DNA of 50,588 bases from Mycobacterium sp. 1245805.9. GTDB lineage: Bacteria > Actinomycetota > Actinomycetes > Mycobacteriales > Mycobacteriaceae. Below the pieces are notes generated by a model. That model had not been told where the DNA came from, ran no database searches, and saw only the letters and a list, made by a program, of their open reading frames with translations. Of this stretch, positions 19,491-30,938 are shown piece after piece. The stretch lies in contig NZ_LZKR01000040.1 of the NCBI RefSeq assembly GCF_001672915.1, positions 1 through 50,588 on the forward strand, in the 5' to 3' direction. Each line of letters starts with the position of its first letter. Position 1 is the stretch's first letter. A program made the translations under genes and the position numbers.

Positions 19491-20032
19491 CGGGTGTCTC
19501 CGGAGTTCTGCCGCTGCCGCAACCCCTGCGCGGTCACGTTGCCCTGGTAGTAGTCCTTGTCGGTGGCGCCCTCCGCCCTCGGGTGCGGCGGGGCGAGCAT
19601 GTCCTGCAGCAGCGGGGCGAGCAGCCGGTCCTTCTCGTAGATGAGGTCGGCGCGGTTGTCGTCGGCCATCTCGTAGTCGTTGGTCATCGTCAGCGCCCTG
19701 GTCGGGCAGGCCTCGATGCACAGGCCGCAGCCGATGCAACGCAGGTAGTTGATCTGGTACACGCGGCCGTAGCGCTCGCCCGGGGAATACCTGAGCTCCT
19801 CGGTGTTGTCGGCGCCCTCGACGTAGATCGCGTCGGCGGGGCAGGCCCACGCGCACAGCTCGCACCCGATGCATTTCTCCAGCCCGTCGGGATAGCGGTT
19901 GAGTTGGTGGCGCCCGTGGTAGCGCGGCGCGACGGGGCCTGGCTTTTCCGGATACTCCTCGGTCACCCTCTTCTTGAACATCGACCCGAGGGTCACGCCG
20001 AAACCTGCGACGGCGTCGAAGAATTTAGGCAC
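19487..20032 (-). CDS. nuoI: NADH-quinone oxidoreductase subunit I
   Basis: 181-aa iron-sulfur subunit carrying clusters N6a and N6b. Two complete ferredoxin motifs are present: [12 protein letters not shown] and [15 protein letters not shown] at 20032 lies within the nuoH 3' end (8-bp overlap). It passes electrons from NuoG toward NuoB at the quinone site. Confidence 0.97.
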   Translation of the reverse strand: MPKFFDAVAGFGVTLGSMFKKRVTEEYPEKPGPVAPRYHGRHQLNRYPDGLEKCIGCELCAWACPADAIYVEGADNTEELRYSPGERYGRVYQINYLRCIGCGLCIEACPTRALTMTNDYEMADDNRADLIYEKDRLLAPLLQDMLAPPHPRAEGATDKDYYQGNVTAQGLRQRQNSGDTR

Positions 20033-21296
20033 GTGCTTTCTCCTTGCTCGCGCCGACTTTCTGCGTCGGCAGCGGCGGTGTCGGGAAGGCGGGCTCGGTG
20101 GCCTCCGGGGCGGAGGTTTCCACGCCCTGGCGGCGCAGCTCGCGTTCCATCGCGCGAATGGTCGGTGTGCTGAACGGTTTTCGCAACAGCAGCACCAGCG
20201 CCGCGGCGAAGACCACGCTGCTGACCACCAGGATCGGCGTCCAATGCGCGTACCCCTGGTTGCGCGCGGTCCGGATGACCGCGGCGATCAACACCCACAC
20301 CAGCGAGGCCGGGATCAGCAGCTTCCAGCCCAGCGCCATGAACTGGTCGTAGCGCAGCCGCGGCAGGCTGGCCCGCAGCCAGAAGTAGATGAACAGGAAG
20401 GTCCACATCTTGGCGGTGAACCAGAGCACCGGCCACCAGCCGGTGTTGGCGCCCGCCCACATGTTCAGCGGCCACGGCGCGTGCCAGCCACCGAAGAACA
20501 GCGCGGTGGCGAGCGACGACACCGTCATCATGTTGACGTACTCGGCCAGCATGAACATCGCGAACTTCAGCGACGAGTACTCGGTGTGGAATCCCGCGAC
20601 CAGCTCGCCCTCGGCCTCGGGCAAATCGAATGGCGCCCTGTTGGTTTCGCCGACCATCGAGATCAGGTAGATCACGAAGGACGGCAACAGCAAAAAGACG
20701 TACCAGACCCGGTCCTGTGCGCCGACGATCTGCGACGTCGACATGGAGCCGGCGTAGAGGAACACCGCCGCGAACGACAGCCCCATCGCCACCTCGTAGG
20801 AGATGACCTGCGCGGTGGAGCGCACCCCACCCAGGAGCGGGTAGGTGGATCCCGATGCCCAGCCGCCCAGCACGATGCCGTACACCCCGATCGCCGACAG
20901 GCCCAGGATGAACAGCACCGCGACCGGAAGATCGGTCAGCTGCAACGGCGTGTGGTGGCCGAACACGCTGACCACCGGTCCGAACGGGATGAACGCGAAC
21001 GCGGTGAACGCCGGAATCGTCGAAATGACCGGCGCCGTAAAGTACACGAACTTGTCGATGCCGCCGGGGGAGATGCTCTCCTTGAGCGCCAACTTGATCC
21101 CGTCGGCCAGGCTCTGCAGCGCGCCCCACGGCCCCACCCGGTTGGGGCCGGGCCGCAGCTGCATCCAGCCGAGAATCTTGCGTTCGAGCAGGATCGCGAC
21201 CAGCACGTTGAGCATGAGGAAGACGAAGATGGCCAGCGCCTTGCCGAGCACCAACCACCACGGGTCGTGCCCGAAGGCGGACAAGGGGACGGTCAT
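20025..21296 (-). CDS. nuoH: NADH-quinone oxidoreductase subunit H
   Basis: 423-aa membrane subunit forming part of the quinone chamber. The ATG at 21296 ([10 protein letters not shown]) overlaps the nuoG stop (ATGA). Conserved stretches include [30 protein letters not shown] and the Glu-rich loop [20 protein letters not shown]. The C-terminal hydrophilic tail is longer than in E. coli. Confidence 0.96.
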   Translation of the reverse strand: MTVPLSAFGHDPWWLVLGKALAIFVFLMLNVLVAILLERKILGWMQLRPGPNRVGPWGALQSLADGIKLALKESISPGGIDKFVYFTAPVISTIPAFTAFAFIPFGPVVSVFGHHTPLQLTDLPVAVLFILGLSAIGVYGIVLGGWASGSTYPLLGGVRSTAQVISYEVAMGLSFAAVFLYAGSMSTSQIVGAQDRVWYVFLLLPSFVIYLISMVGETNRAPFDLPEAEGELVAGFHTEYSSLKFAMFMLAEYVNMMTVSSLATALFFGGWHAPWPLNMWAGANTGWWPVLWFTAKMWTFLFIYFWLRASLPRLRYDQFMALGWKLLIPASLVWVLIAAVIRTARNQGYAHWTPILVVSSVVFAAALVLLLRKPFSTPTIRAMERELRRQGVETSAPEATEPAFPTPPLPTQKVGASKEKARA

Positions 21297-23710
21297 GTTC
21301 CCGCTCCGATCTCGACGACGCTGCCGAGCGTGACGCCCAATTTCCGGTGCACCGCCGAACCCGGCGAGTTCAGCGGAAGCCACACCACCCGGTCCGGCAT
21401 GTCGGTGACGGCCAGCGGCAGCATGATCGAGCCGCGCGGCGTGCTGACCGTGACGTTGTCACCGTCGGCGGCGCCGATCTCGGAGGCGGTTTCGGCCGAC
21501 AGCCGCACCACGGGCTTGCGGGCGGTGCCGGCCAAATGCGGTTCGCCGTCCTGCATTCGGCCCTCGTCGAGCAGCAGCCGCCATCCGGTCAGCACGGCCT
21601 GCCCTTGCTGCGGTGTGGCCGGTTCCGGCGCCGCGACCTGCGGGTCGGCGGCGTGTCCGCCCTCCCAGGTGCCGAGGGCGGCGAGTTCCTCGCGGGCCGC
21701 CTCGACGGTGGTCGTTCCCAGGTAGACACCCATCTCGTCGGCCAGCGTGTCCAGCACCCGGTGGTCCGACTGCCCGGCCTCTCCGGTGGTGCCGCGCAGC
21801 GCCGGCGCGAACGCGCGGTAGCGGCCTTCCCAGTTGACGAAGGCACCGTACTTCTGGGTCGTCGGCGCGACCGGGAACACCACGTCGGCGCGTTCGGTGA
21901 CGGGGCTGTGCCGCAACTCGAGGCTGACGACGAATCCGGCGGCGTCCAGCGCGGCCAGCACCGCCTCCGGATCGGGGAAGTCGTTGGGTTCGATGCCGCC
22001 GATCAGCAGCGCCGCCAGGGACCCGTCGGCGGCGGCGGCCAGGATGCCGTCGACGTCGCGCCCAGGGGCAGAAGGCAATTCGTCGACGTTCCACGCCGCG
22101 GCCACCTGCGCGCGGGCGGCGTCGTCGGCGACCGGGGGGCCGCCGGGCAGCAGGGTGGGAAGCGCGCCGGCTTCCAGCGCGCCGCGTTCACCGGCGCGGC
22201 GCGGCACCCACGCCAGCCGGGCGCCGGTGGCGTCGGCGAGGCGGGCCGCGGCGGACAGGCCGCCGGGCACCGTGGCGAGGCGCTCGCCGACCATGATGAC
22301 CGCGCCCGGTTTCGACAGCAGCTCGCCCGCCTCGCCGGTGGCCAGCCCGTCCAGCGCGGCGGCTTCGGCGCCGGGCACGGTCTTGACCAACCGGCCCTTC
22401 ATCTTCGTCAGCGCCCGGGTGGCGAACGGCGCGATCGCGTACACGGGCAGCCCGTGCTTGCGGGCGGCCTTGCGCAACCGCAGAAAAACGATGGGCGACT
22501 CGTCCTCCGGCTCGAAGCCGACCAGCACCACCACGGGCGCCGACTCCAGGTCCGAGTAGCTCACGGTCATCGGCCGACCGGCGACCCGGCCGGCCAGGAA
22601 ATCGGCCTCCTCGGCGGAATGCGGGCGGGCGCGGAAGTCGATGTCGTTGCTGTCCAGCGTGATTCGGGCGAACTTGCTGTACGCGTAGGCGTCTTCCCAG
22701 GTCGCCCGGCCGCCCACCAGCACGCCGGCGCGCCCGCGGGCCGCCTCGAGCCCCTGGGCCGCGGCCACGATCGCGTGCGACCACGAGGCCGGCTGCAGCG
22801 TGCCGTCCGCGTCCCGGATCAGGGGAGTGGTGATGACGTCCGGCTGGGTCGCGTAGTTGAACGCCCACCGGCCCTTGTCGCAGTTCCACTCCTCGTTGAC
22901 CTCGGGGTCGTCACCGGCCAAGCGGCGCAAGACTTTTCCGCGGCGGTGGTCGGTGCGCTGCGCGCAACCCGAGGCGCAGTGCTCGCACACGCTCGGGCTG
23001 GAGACCAGGTCGAAGGGGCGGGCCCGGAAGCGGTACGCGGTCCCGGTCAGCGCGCCCACCGGGCAGATCTGCACCGTGTTGCCCGAAAAGTACGAGTCGA
23101 ACGGCTCGTTGGCGTAGATGCCGACCTGCTGCAGGGCGCCGCGCTCCTGCATGTCGATGAAGGGGTCGCCGGCGATCTGCTCGGAGAACCGCGTGCAGCG
23201 GGCGCACAGGATGCAGCGCTCGCGGTCCAGCAGCACCTGCGAGGAGATGTTGATCGGCTTGGCGAAGGTGCGCTTGACGTCGGTGAAGCGGGATTCGGCC
23301 CGCCCGTTGGACATCGCCTGGTTCTGCAGCGGGCATTCGCCGCCCTTGTCGCACATCGGGCAGTCCAGCGGGTGGTTGATCAGCAGCAGCTCCATGACCC
23401 CGTGCTGGGCCTTGTCCGCGGCCTCCGAGGTCAGCTGGGTGCGCACCACCATGTCGTCGGTGGCCACCGTGGTGCACGACGCCATCGGCTTGCGTTGTCC
23501 CTCGACCTCGACCAGGCACTGGCGGCACGCGCCGACCGGGTCGAGCAGCGGGTGGTCGCAGAACCGGGGGATCTGGACGCCCATCAGCTCGGCCGCGCGA
23601 ATCACCAACGTGCCCTTGGGGACGCTGATCTCGGCGCCGTCGATGGTCAATGTCACCATGTCCGGCGGACGCACCTCGTCGCCGGATTCGGTTTTAGCCG
23701 CACTAGTCAC
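21293..23710 (-). CDS. nuoG: NADH-quinone oxidoreductase subunit G
   Basis: 805-aa iron-sulfur subunit of the peripheral arm. GTG at 23710. The N-terminal 2Fe-2S site ([15 protein letters not shown]), the His/Cys 4Fe-4S site N5 ([14 protein letters not shown]), a [11 protein letters not shown] motif and the extra N7 cluster motif CEHCASGC are all intact. A molybdopterin-oxidoreductase-like fold without cofactor follows. Unlike most genes of this operon it does not overlap its upstream neighbour: 84 bp holding a MIRU-like repeat separate it from nuoF. Confidence 0.97.
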   Translation of the reverse strand: MTSAAKTESGDEVRPPDMVTLTIDGAEISVPKGTLVIRAAELMGVQIPRFCDHPLLDPVGACRQCLVEVEGQRKPMASCTTVATDDMVVRTQLTSEAADKAQHGVMELLLINHPLDCPMCDKGGECPLQNQAMSNGRAESRFTDVKRTFAKPINISSQVLLDRERCILCARCTRFSEQIAGDPFIDMQERGALQQVGIYANEPFDSYFSGNTVQICPVGALTGTAYRFRARPFDLVSSPSVCEHCASGCAQRTDHRRGKVLRRLAGDDPEVNEEWNCDKGRWAFNYATQPDVITTPLIRDADGTLQPASWSHAIVAAAQGLEAARGRAGVLVGGRATWEDAYAYSKFARITLDSNDIDFRARPHSAEEADFLAGRVAGRPMTVSYSDLESAPVVVLVGFEPEDESPIVFLRLRKAARKHGLPVYAIAPFATRALTKMKGRLVKTVPGAEAAALDGLATGEAGELLSKPGAVIMVGERLATVPGGLSAAARLADATGARLAWVPRRAGERGALEAGALPTLLPGGPPVADDAARAQVAAAWNVDELPSAPGRDVDGILAAAADGSLAALLIGGIEPNDFPDPEAVLAALDAAGFVVSLELRHSPVTERADVVFPVAPTTQKYGAFVNWEGRYRAFAPALRGTTGEAGQSDHRVLDTLADEMGVYLGTTTVEAAREELAALGTWEGGHAADPQVAAPEPATPQQGQAVLTGWRLLLDEGRMQDGEPHLAGTARKPVVRLSAETASEIGAADGDNVTVSTPRGSIMLPLAVTDMPDRVVWLPLNSPGSAVHRKLGVTLGSVVEIGAGT

Positions 23711-23794
23711 GTGCGCCGCTCCTCCTCATCGCTTCGTCCCCCGCAAGCGGGCGGTACCCCCACTGCATCGTCGCCGGCGCGTGTCATCGGCGGG
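23711..23794 (-). repeat. MIRU-like intercistronic repeat between nuoF and nuoG
   Basis: 84-bp spacer in an otherwise tightly packed operon. On the plus strand it begins GCGCCGCTCCTCCTCATCGC and later carries TGCATCGTCGCCGGCGCG. I recall both blocks from mycobacterial interspersed repetitive units, which sit between genes of operons. Between them is an extra hairpin CCCGC-AA-GCGGG (23740-23751). Read on the minus strand, the element supplies the GAGGAGGAG ribosome-binding sequence of nuoG. Confidence 0.7.
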
Positions 23795-25128
<1,334 letters not shown>

Positions 25129-25129
<1 letters not shown>

Positions 25130-25887
25130 CAGTCTTCCTTCCCGGGGGCCGGCGGCGCCTCCATGCCGAGTTCCCTGGCCACCTTCAGCCCGGCCAATGT
25201 CGCCGCGCCCGCGCCGCCCTGGCCCTCGTCGGGGCGCTCGTCGGGCAGGCCGGCCAGGATGCGTGACGTCTCGCGGAACACGCACAGCGGGGCGCCGCGG
25301 GTGGGCGCGGCCGGCTTGCCCGCCCGCAGGGAGTCCACCAGTTCGCGCGCCGATTCCGGTGTTTGGTTGTCGAAGAACTCCCAGTTGACCATCACCACCG
25401 GCGCGTAGTCGCACGCCGCGTTGCACTCGATGTGTTGCAGGGTGACCGACCCGTCGTCGGTGGTCTGGTCGTTGCCGATGCCCAAATGCTCCTTGAGGGA
25501 GTCGAATATCGCGTCGCCGCCCATGACGGCGCACAGCGTGTTGGTGCAGACACCGACCAGGTAGTCGCCGGTGGGCCCGCGCCGATACATCGTGTAAAAG
25601 CTTGCCACCGCGGACACTTCGGCGCCGGTCAACCCGAGCTGCTCGCCGCAGAACTCCAGGCCCGCCGGGGTGAGGTAGGAGTCCTGCGCCTGCACCAGGT
25701 GCAGCAACGGCAGCAGCGCCGAGCGCTTGTTGGGGTAGCGGCCGATGATCTCCTTGGCGTCGACCTCGAGGCGCGAGCGCACCTCGGGCGAATACGACTG
25801 CGGCGCACCCTCGGTCACGAACGCGTTGGGTTCCTCCGGCGGCGGTCCGAGCCGGATGAACACCGGCTGACCCTGCGGTCCGGTCAT
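25129..25887 (-). CDS. nuoE: NADH-quinone oxidoreductase subunit E
   Basis: 252-aa 2Fe-2S subunit (cluster N1a). The four ligands are in CTNTLC and CNAACD. The fold matches the thioredoxin-like NuoE. A C-terminal tail of about 60 residues (Pro/Ala/Gly-rich) extends past the E. coli protein, as usual in mycobacteria. ATG at 25887 overlaps the nuoD stop by 4 bp. Confidence 0.96.
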
Positions 25888-27200
25888 CGGTCGACCCCGC
25901 CCATCACCGGGTCGATGCTGGCGACCGCGGCGATCAGGTCCGCGACCATCCCGCCCTCACACATCGCGGCGACGGCCTGCAGGTTGGTGAAGGACGGGTC
26001 CCGGTAGTGCACCCGGTATGGCCGGGTGCCGCCGTCGCTGACCATGTGCACCCCGAGCTCGCCGCGCGGCGATTCCACCGCGGTGTAAACCTGGCCGGCC
26101 GGAACGCGGATGCCCTCGGTGACGAGCTTGAAGTGGTGGATCAGCGCCTCCATCGAGCTGCCCATGATCTTCGCGATGTGCTCGGGCGAGTTGCCCAGGC
26201 CGTCGGGCCCCAGCTTCAGGTCGGCGGGCCAGGCGATCTTGCGGTTCTCGACCATCGTCGGCCCCGGCCGCAACTTGTCCAGACACTGCTCCACGATCTT
26301 GATCGACTCCCACATCTCCTTGACGCGAATGATGTAGCGCCCGTACGCATCACAACCGTCGTCGGTGATGACGTCGAACTCGTAGTTCTCGTAGCCGCAA
26401 TAGGGTTCGCTCTTGCGCAGGTCGTGCGGCAGCCCGGTGGAACGCAGAATGGGCCCGGTGATGCCCAGCGCCATGCAGCCGGTCAGGTCGAGGTAGCCCA
26501 CGCCCTCGGTGCGCGCCTTCCAGATAGCGTTCTCGTTGAGCAGGTCGCCCATTTCGCGCAGCGGCTGCTTCAACTCCTTGAGCGCCTCGGCGATCTCGGT
26601 TTCCGCGTTGGGCGGCAGGTCCTGCGCGACCCCGCCGGGCCGGATGTAGGCGCTGTTCATCCGCAGGCCGGTGATCGACTCGAACAGCTTCAGCACGATC
26701 TCGCGGCCGCGGAAGCCGACGAACATCGGGGTCATCGCGCCCAGTTCCATGCCGCCGGTCGCCAGCGCGACCAGGTGCGACGAGATCCGGTTGAGCTCCA
26801 TCATCATCACCCGGATGACGTTGACCCGCTCCGGAATCTCGTCGGTGATGCCGAGCAGCTTCTCCACGCCCAGGCAGTAGGCGGTCTCGTTGAAAAATGG
26901 TGACAGGTAGTCCATTCGGGTCACGAACGTGACGCCCTGGGTCCAGTAACGGTATTCGAGATTCTTCTCGATCCCGGTGTGCAGGTAGCCGATTCCGCAC
27001 CGGGCCTGCGTGACAGTTTCGCCCTCGATCTCGAGGATCAGCCGCAGCACGCCGTGCGTGGACGGGTGCTGGGGGCCCATGTTGACGACGATGCGCTCGC
27101 CGGGGTCGGCGTTGCGGGCGGCGTCGACGATCTGGTCCCAGTCCTGACCGCCGGCGACCAGAACCGTCTCAGGATCAGTCATTCCTCTCGTTTGAGTCAT
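25884..27200 (-). CDS. nuoD: NADH-quinone oxidoreductase subunit D
   Basis: 438-aa quinone-binding subunit of the 49-kDa family. The conserved N-terminal loop [15 protein letters not shown], carrying the quinone-site His, is present, as is the family C-terminus ending in [12 protein letters not shown] at 27200 shares one base with the nuoC stop (TAATG). In M. tuberculosis a partner relation between NuoD and the adjacent receiver protein Rv3143 has been reported, to my recollection. Confidence 0.96.
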   Translation of the reverse strand: MTQTRGMTDPETVLVAGGQDWDQIVDAARNADPGERIVVNMGPQHPSTHGVLRLILEIEGETVTQARCGIGYLHTGIEKNLEYRYWTQGVTFVTRMDYLSPFFNETAYCLGVEKLLGITDEIPERVNVIRVMMMELNRISSHLVALATGGMELGAMTPMFVGFRGREIVLKLFESITGLRMNSAYIRPGGVAQDLPPNAETEIAEALKELKQPLREMGDLLNENAIWKARTEGVGYLDLTGCMALGITGPILRSTGLPHDLRKSEPYCGYENYEFDVITDDGCDAYGRYIIRVKEMWESIKIVEQCLDKLRPGPTMVENRKIAWPADLKLGPDGLGNSPEHIAKIMGSSMEALIHHFKLVTEGIRVPAGQVYTAVESPRGELGVHMVSDGGTRPYRVHYRDPSFTNLQAVAAMCEGGMVADLIAAVASIDPVMGGVDR

Positions 27201-27928
27201 TAGTTGTAACCCCTGCGTTCGTCGGGCGGAGGTATCTGCGCACCCTTGTACTCGACCGGAATGCCGCCCAGCGGATAGTCCTTGCGTTGCGGGTGCCCGT
27301 GCCAGTCGTCGGGCATCTCGATCCTGGTGAGCGACGGGTGGCCGTCGAAGATGATCCCGAAGAAGTCGTAGGTCTCGCGCTCGTGCCAGTCGTTGGTGGG
27401 GTACACGCCGTACAGCGACGGGATGTGCGGATCACTGTCCGGCGCAGCCACTTCCAGCCGCAGCCGACGGTTGTGGGTGATCGACTGCAGGGGGTAGACG
27501 GCGTGCAGCTCCCGGCCCGTCTCGTGCGGGTAATGCACCCCGTTGACGCCCAGGCACATCTCGAACCGCAGGTCGGGTTCGTCGCGCAGCCGCTGGGCGA
27601 CCTGGGGCAGCAGATCGCGGCGCACGTGCAGGGTCAGCTCGTCGCGGTCGACCACGACCTTCTCGATCGCGTCGTCGAATTCGATGCCGTTGCGGCCCAG
27701 CGCCTCCGCCAGCCGGTCGGCGATGTCGTCGAAGTAACCGCCGTAGGGTCGGGGGCTGCCGCCCGGCAGCGTGATCTCGCGCACCAGCCGCCCGTAACCG
27801 GAGGTGTCACCGGTGCCGCGCACCCCGAACATGCCGCGACGGACGTCGATCACCTCTTCGTCGGCCGTCGGGACCGATCCCCCCACTTCGCTGGCCGCTA
27901 CCGTCGGGTCGTGTTCGGGCGAGCTCAT
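27200..27928 (-). CDS. nuoC: NADH-quinone oxidoreductase subunit C
   Basis: 242-aa 30-kDa-type subunit. The signature appears as [26 protein letters not shown], ending [16 protein letters not shown]. The N-terminus is extended and acidic, as in other actinobacteria. ATG at 27928 overlaps the nuoB stop by 4 bp. Confidence 0.96.
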   Translation of the reverse strand: MSSPEHDPTVAASEVGGSVPTADEEVIDVRRGMFGVRGTGDTSGYGRLVREITLPGGSPRPYGGYFDDIADRLAEALGRNGIEFDDAIEKVVVDRDELTLHVRRDLLPQVAQRLRDEPDLRFEMCLGVNGVHYPHETGRELHAVYPLQSITHNRRLRLEVAAPDSDPHIPSLYGVYPTNDWHERETYDFFGIIFDGHPSLTRIEMPDDWHGHPQRKDYPLGGIPVEYKGAQIPPPDERRGYN

Positions 27929-28479
27929 CGCAGCAGCCCGCGCATCTCGATCGTGGGCGTGGCCGCCAGCGCGGCCTGTTCGGCTTCGGCGATGGCTTCC
28001 TCGCGGTTGACGCCCAGCGGCATCTCCTGAATCTTCTCGTGCAGCTTCAGGATTGCGTGCAGCAACATCTCGGGGCGGGGCGGGCAGCCGGGCAGGTAGA
28101 TGTCGACCGGGACGACGTGATCGACACCCTGCACGATCGAGTAGTTGTTGAACATCCCGCCCGACGACGCGCACACGCCCATGGCCAGCACCCATTTGGG
28201 CTCGCCCATCTGGTCGTAGATCTGGCGCAGCACCGGGGCCATCTTCTGGCTGACCCGACCGGCCACGATCATCAGGTCGGCCTGCCGGGGCGTCGCCGAG
28301 AACCGCTCCATGCCGAAGCGCGCGATGTCGAACCTCGGTCCGGCGGTTGCCATCATCTCGATCGCGCAGCACGCCAGCCCGAACGTCGCCGGCCACAACG
28401 AGTTCTTGCGGACGTAGCCGGCCACCTTCTCGACGGTGGACAGGAGGATGCCACCGGGCAGCTGTTCTTCCAGGCCCAC
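27925..28479 (-). CDS. nuoB: NADH-quinone oxidoreductase subunit B
   Basis: 184-aa subunit carrying the terminal N2 4Fe-4S cluster. The ligands are in [19 protein letters not shown] and [12 protein letters not shown] start at 28479, 8 bp after the nuoA stop. Confidence 0.97.
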   Translation of the reverse strand: MGLEEQLPGGILLSTVEKVAGYVRKNSLWPATFGLACCAIEMMATAGPRFDIARFGMERFSATPRQADLMIVAGRVSQKMAPVLRQIYDQMGEPKWVLAMGVCASSGGMFNNYSIVQGVDHVVPVDIYLPGCPPRPEMLLHAILKLHEKIQEMPLGVNREEAIAEAEQAALAATPTIEMRGLLR

Positions 28480-28487
28480 TCTTTACC

Positions 28488-28865
28488 TCAATCCCATGTC
28501 AGGCCGCCGCGGCGCCACACGTAGGCGTAGGCCACGAAGACCGTGAGCATGAACACCACCATCTCGACCAACGCAAAGGTCCCGAGCGCGTCGTAGCTAA
28601 CGGCCCAGGGATACAAGAACACGATTTCGATGTCGAAGACGATAAACAGCATTGCGGTCAGGTAATACTTCACCGGGAACCGCTGTCCGGCCGTTGCGTG
28701 CGGGCCGCTCACAGGGGATTCCGTGGGCTCGATCCCGCATTCGTAGGCCGCCAGTTTCGACTTGTTGTAGCGCTTCGGCCCGGCCACGCTCGCGATTCCG
28801 ACCGAGCCGATGGCAAAGGCGGCGGCAATCCCGCCGAGTACCAGGATGGGTATGTAGACGTTCAA
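28488..28865 (-). CDS. nuoA: NADH-quinone oxidoreductase subunit A
   Basis: 125-aa first subunit of the operon with three membrane helices, the AAYECGIEP loop and the helix [20 protein letters not shown] chose the TTG at 28865 (reads [11 protein letters not shown] next) because it matches the family N-terminus and has GGAG 4 bp upstream. A TTG at 28904 would add 13 residues without a ribosome site. Confidence 0.93.
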   Translation of the reverse strand: MNVYIPILVLGGIAAAFAIGSVGIASVAGPKRYNKSKLAAYECGIEPTESPVSGPHATAGQRFPVKYYLTAMLFIVFDIEIVFLYPWAVSYDALGTFALVEMVVFMLTVFVAYAYVWRRGGLTWD

Positions 28866-29128
28866 CTCGCTCCATGATCCGTCGTAATGCGGCCGCCTTT
28901 TCAACTGAGCGGGCGGCCGGGCGGTGACCGGGCTGCTGTGACGAACCGGGTCTGTGGCCCGTCACAGTGACCTTCAACATAGCGTCGTTGGCGTCGGCGC
29001 ACGTGCTCGGGGTGGTGCTATTTGCCCGGTTGTAACGTCCCCGCGTCCGGGCGAGTCGTCGCGGGGGTGCTGAGCACCCGCCCACACGGCCTACGGTTCC
29101 GTGTCGGCGCAGGTGAGAGCGGTAATTG
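28866..29128 (-). promoter_or_regulatory. nuo operon promoter/leader region
   Basis: 263 bp without a gene, between the receiver protein gene and nuoA. It must carry the nuo promoter. Visible elements are an inverted repeat CTGTGACG (28936-28943) ... CGTCACAG (28960-28967) spaced by 16 bp, an 11-bp palindrome GTCACAGTGAC (28961-28971) sharing one arm, and a GC-rich hairpin at 29065-29079. No -10 can be fixed with confidence. Confidence 0.6.
29065..29079 (-). terminator. GC-rich hairpin downstream of the receiver protein gene
   Basis: GGGTGC-TGA-GCACCC, a perfect 6-bp stem with a 3-nt loop, lies 50 bp beyond the stop of the receiver gene. It lacks a U-tract, which is common for candidate mycobacterial terminators. 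It could also be part of the nuo leader region. Confidence 0.35.
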
Positions 29129-29530
29129 CTAGCGGGCGGGGGCGCGGAGCAACCCGAGCACCGTGCGGCCCAGCACGATGGGGTCCAGCGGGTGCGGCAC
29201 GGCGGCGTCGGCGCGCGACCAATTGGCCAGCCACGCGTCGTCGCGGCGGCCGGTGAGCACCACGATCGGCGGGCAGGTCTCGAGTTCGTCCCTGAGCTGT
29301 TTGGCGATGCCCATGCCGCCGGTGGGCGTCGCCTCGCCGTCGAGAATGGCCAAGTCGATGCCGCCCTCGTCCATCGTGCGGACCACCATGGGCCCGGTCG
29401 CCACCTCGACGTAGGTCAACTCGGGGAGGTCCGGGTGCAGCTGCTTGCCCAACGCGCGCTTCACCCGTTCGCGGGTTTCGACGTTGTTGCTGTAGACGAG
29501 GATCCGCAGGGCGCTGCTGGAGTCGGGCAC
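29129..29530 (-). CDS. Stand-alone response-regulator receiver protein (Rv3143-like)
   Basis: 133 aa from GTG 29530 (reads PDSSSALRILVYSNN next). It is a single receiver-like domain with no output domain. The phospho-acceptor Asp (LAILDGEATPTGG, residue 64) and the Thr of LTGR are kept. The acidic pair that binds Mg is replaced by SNN after the first strand, and the usual Lys of the KP motif by His (VPHPLDP). It is therefore an atypical receiver. Position just upstream of nuo is conserved with Rv3143 in M. tuberculosis and suggests a role in adjusting respiration, possibly by contact with NuoD. Confidence 0.88.
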   Translation of the reverse strand: MPDSSSALRILVYSNNVETRERVKRALGKQLHPDLPELTYVEVATGPMVVRTMDEGGIDLAILDGEATPTGGMGIAKQLRDELETCPPIVVLTGRRDDAWLANWSRADAAVPHPLDPIVLGRTVLGLLRAPAR

Positions 29531-29559
29531 GCTCAGATGGTACTGGTGGCGCGCAAGCC

Positions 29560-30096
29560 CTACCGGGTTGCCCGAACGAAGACCGCCTGCGCGGCCGCCG
29601 TCGCGGTCGCGCCGATCATGCCGAACCTGTTCCAGCCCAGGTCGAATTGGGACCGGTCGACCTTCGTTTCCCCGGCGATCTGAATCGAACCGTCCTCCAG
29701 CTCGGTGATCGTGACCGGCAGGGGCAGCGGCGCGGTGACGCCCTTGATGGTGAGGCTGGCTCGAAGGTCGGCGGCCCTGCCCCGGGTCGGGTTTACCGCG
29801 GTGACGACGACGCTGATTTCGGGGAAACGCTCGACGTCGAAGAAATCGGGCGAGCGCAGGTGCTTGTCGCGACGGCCGATGCCGGTGGACAGCGACGCGG
29901 CCCGGATGTCGACGCGGCCGAAAACCGCGCCCTTGCCGGTGAGCTGCCCGTCGCCGCCGAACTCGCCGAAGCGGCCCTTGACGTTCACCAGGCCCCAGAA
30001 GTTCCTCACCTTGAAGGTGACGGCCGAGCGGTCGGGAACCAGGGTCCACACGCCGGCCAGGTCGGGATCGCTCAGCAGTGTTTCCAGTGTCGTCAT
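29560..30096 (-). CDS. YceI family lipid-binding protein
   Basis: 178 aa from the ATG at 30096, which has GGGGGGA just upstream; a TTG at 30120 would add eight residues. The YceI lipocalin-like pattern is clear: GVWTLVPDRSAVTFKVRNFWGLVNVKGRF, then DIRAASLSTGIGRRDKHLRSPDFFDVERFPEI. No signal peptide, so a cytoplasmic isoprenoid/lipid-binding role is likely. It lies 33 bp downstream of the SnoaL-like gene, probably co-transcribed. Confidence 0.88.
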   Translation of the reverse strand: MTTLETLLSDPDLAGVWTLVPDRSAVTFKVRNFWGLVNVKGRFGEFGGDGQLTGKGAVFGRVDIRAASLSTGIGRRDKHLRSPDFFDVERFPEISVVVTAVNPTRGRAADLRASLTIKGVTAPLPLPVTITELEDGSIQIAGETKVDRSQFDLGWNRFGMIGATATAAAQAVFVRATR

Positions 30097-30129
30097 CGTC
30101 CCCCCCTGTACTGGTGGCAAATCTAGTCG

Positions 30130-30531
30130 TTAGGTGAGCAGCGGCGCGATGTCGGCGGGGTCGAAGTATTCGTCGATCCGTTCGATGAGCCCGTCGGCGC
30201 CCACCTTGATCACGATGCAGACTCGCATGGAGATCGATTGGCCGGCACGGCCGGTGGCGTTCAGGATGTGCTGCTGGACGAAGCCCGCGACGGAGCCATC
30301 ATCGAAGAGCCGTCGGTCGATGATGTCGTAGTGGCGCTCGGTGGTGGCGGTGATGAACCAGTCGATGACCCGCATCGCCCGGGCCTTGTCGTTATCGCGG
30401 GGCGCGCCGGTGCGCCAGACCGCGATGTCGTTGCTCCACAGTCGATCGACCGCGGCGGCGTCGCCGCTCTCGATCGCCGCGAACAGGCGGTCGGCCACGT
30501 CGACGACGGTCTGTGCGGTGGCAGCGGACAT
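30130..30531 (-). CDS. SnoaL/NTF2-like protein
   Basis: 133-aa small alpha+beta cone-fold protein of the SnoaL/limonene-epoxide-hydrolase-like superfamily: DRLFAAIESGDAAAVDRLWSNDIAVW at the N-terminus, RVCIVIKVGADGLIERIDEYFDPADI at the end. No specific catalytic set can be named. It lies 65 bp downstream of the DUF6285 gene and may be part of the same transcript; a hairpin lies in the gap. Confidence 0.8.
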   Translation of the reverse strand: MSAATAQTVVDVADRLFAAIESGDAAAVDRLWSNDIAVWRTGAPRDNDKARAMRVIDWFITATTERHYDIIDRRLFDDGSVAGFVQQHILNATGRAGQSISMRVCIVIKVGADGLIERIDEYFDPADIAPLLT

Positions 30532-30564
30532 GGGGCTCCTAAGTCTGATTGTCGGGTTCCTCCT

Positions 30565-30583
30565 CGCGCCGCTGCGCGGCGCG
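30565..30583. repeat. GC-rich hairpin in the DUF6285-SnoaL gap
   Basis: Perfect 8-bp stem CGCGCCGC-TGC-GCGGCGCG. It is flanked by CCTCCTC on the left and GCATCGTC on the right, resembling the outer blocks of the MIRU-like element at 23711-23794. It could be a shortened interspersed repeat, or a terminator/attenuator between the two genes. Confidence 0.45.
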
Positions 30584-30596
30584 CATCGTCACCCTC

Positions 30597-30938
30597 CTAG
30601 TCCGATTGCTCGTATCCGGGATGGGCGACGGCCAGGCGACGCCGGACCAGGATGCGCAGGCAGGCGGTGACGTCGTCGGCGCGGCCGTCCAGCTCGCCGG
30701 CCCGGATCGCGGCGGCAAGCGCTTCCTCGTCGGCGAAGCCCAGGCCGGCCAGCGCCGCGCCGGCCTCCGCCTCGCTCTCGTCGAGCAGTTCGCGCTCGAC
30801 GATGCGCAACGCGTTCGCGGCCACCCTGGCGTGGAAGTTGACCTGCCCGCTGGTCGCCTCGCGGACGTCGGTTTCGAGGAACTCGGCCACCGCGGCGACG
30901 AGCTCGGCCGCGAGCGGGCGTCCGTAGGCGCCGATCAC
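30597..30938 (-). CDS. DUF6285 domain protein (LvaB-like partner of the APH kinase)
   Basis: 113-aa soluble helical protein from GTG 30938, overlapping the kinase stop by 4 bp (GTGA). Sequence: RPLAAELVAAVAEFLE, then FHARVAANALRIVERELLDE and ITACLR/RLAVAHPG-type helices, matching my recollection of DUF6285. Small proteins of this kind follow APH-type kinase genes; in the Pseudomonas levulinate pathway the small protein LvaB is needed by the kinase LvaA. That this is LvaB-like is inference from size and position. Confidence 0.75.
   Translation of the reverse strand: MIGAYGRPLAAELVAAVAEFLETDVREATSGQVNFHARVAANALRIVERELLDESEAEAGAALAGLGFADEEALAAAIRAGELDGRADDVTACLRILVRRRLAVAHPGYEQSD

Noticed and set aside
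28488..28904. Longer NuoA start at 28904
   Set aside because: It adds residues not typical of NuoA and has no ribosome-binding site; the TTG at 28865 fits the family N-terminus.
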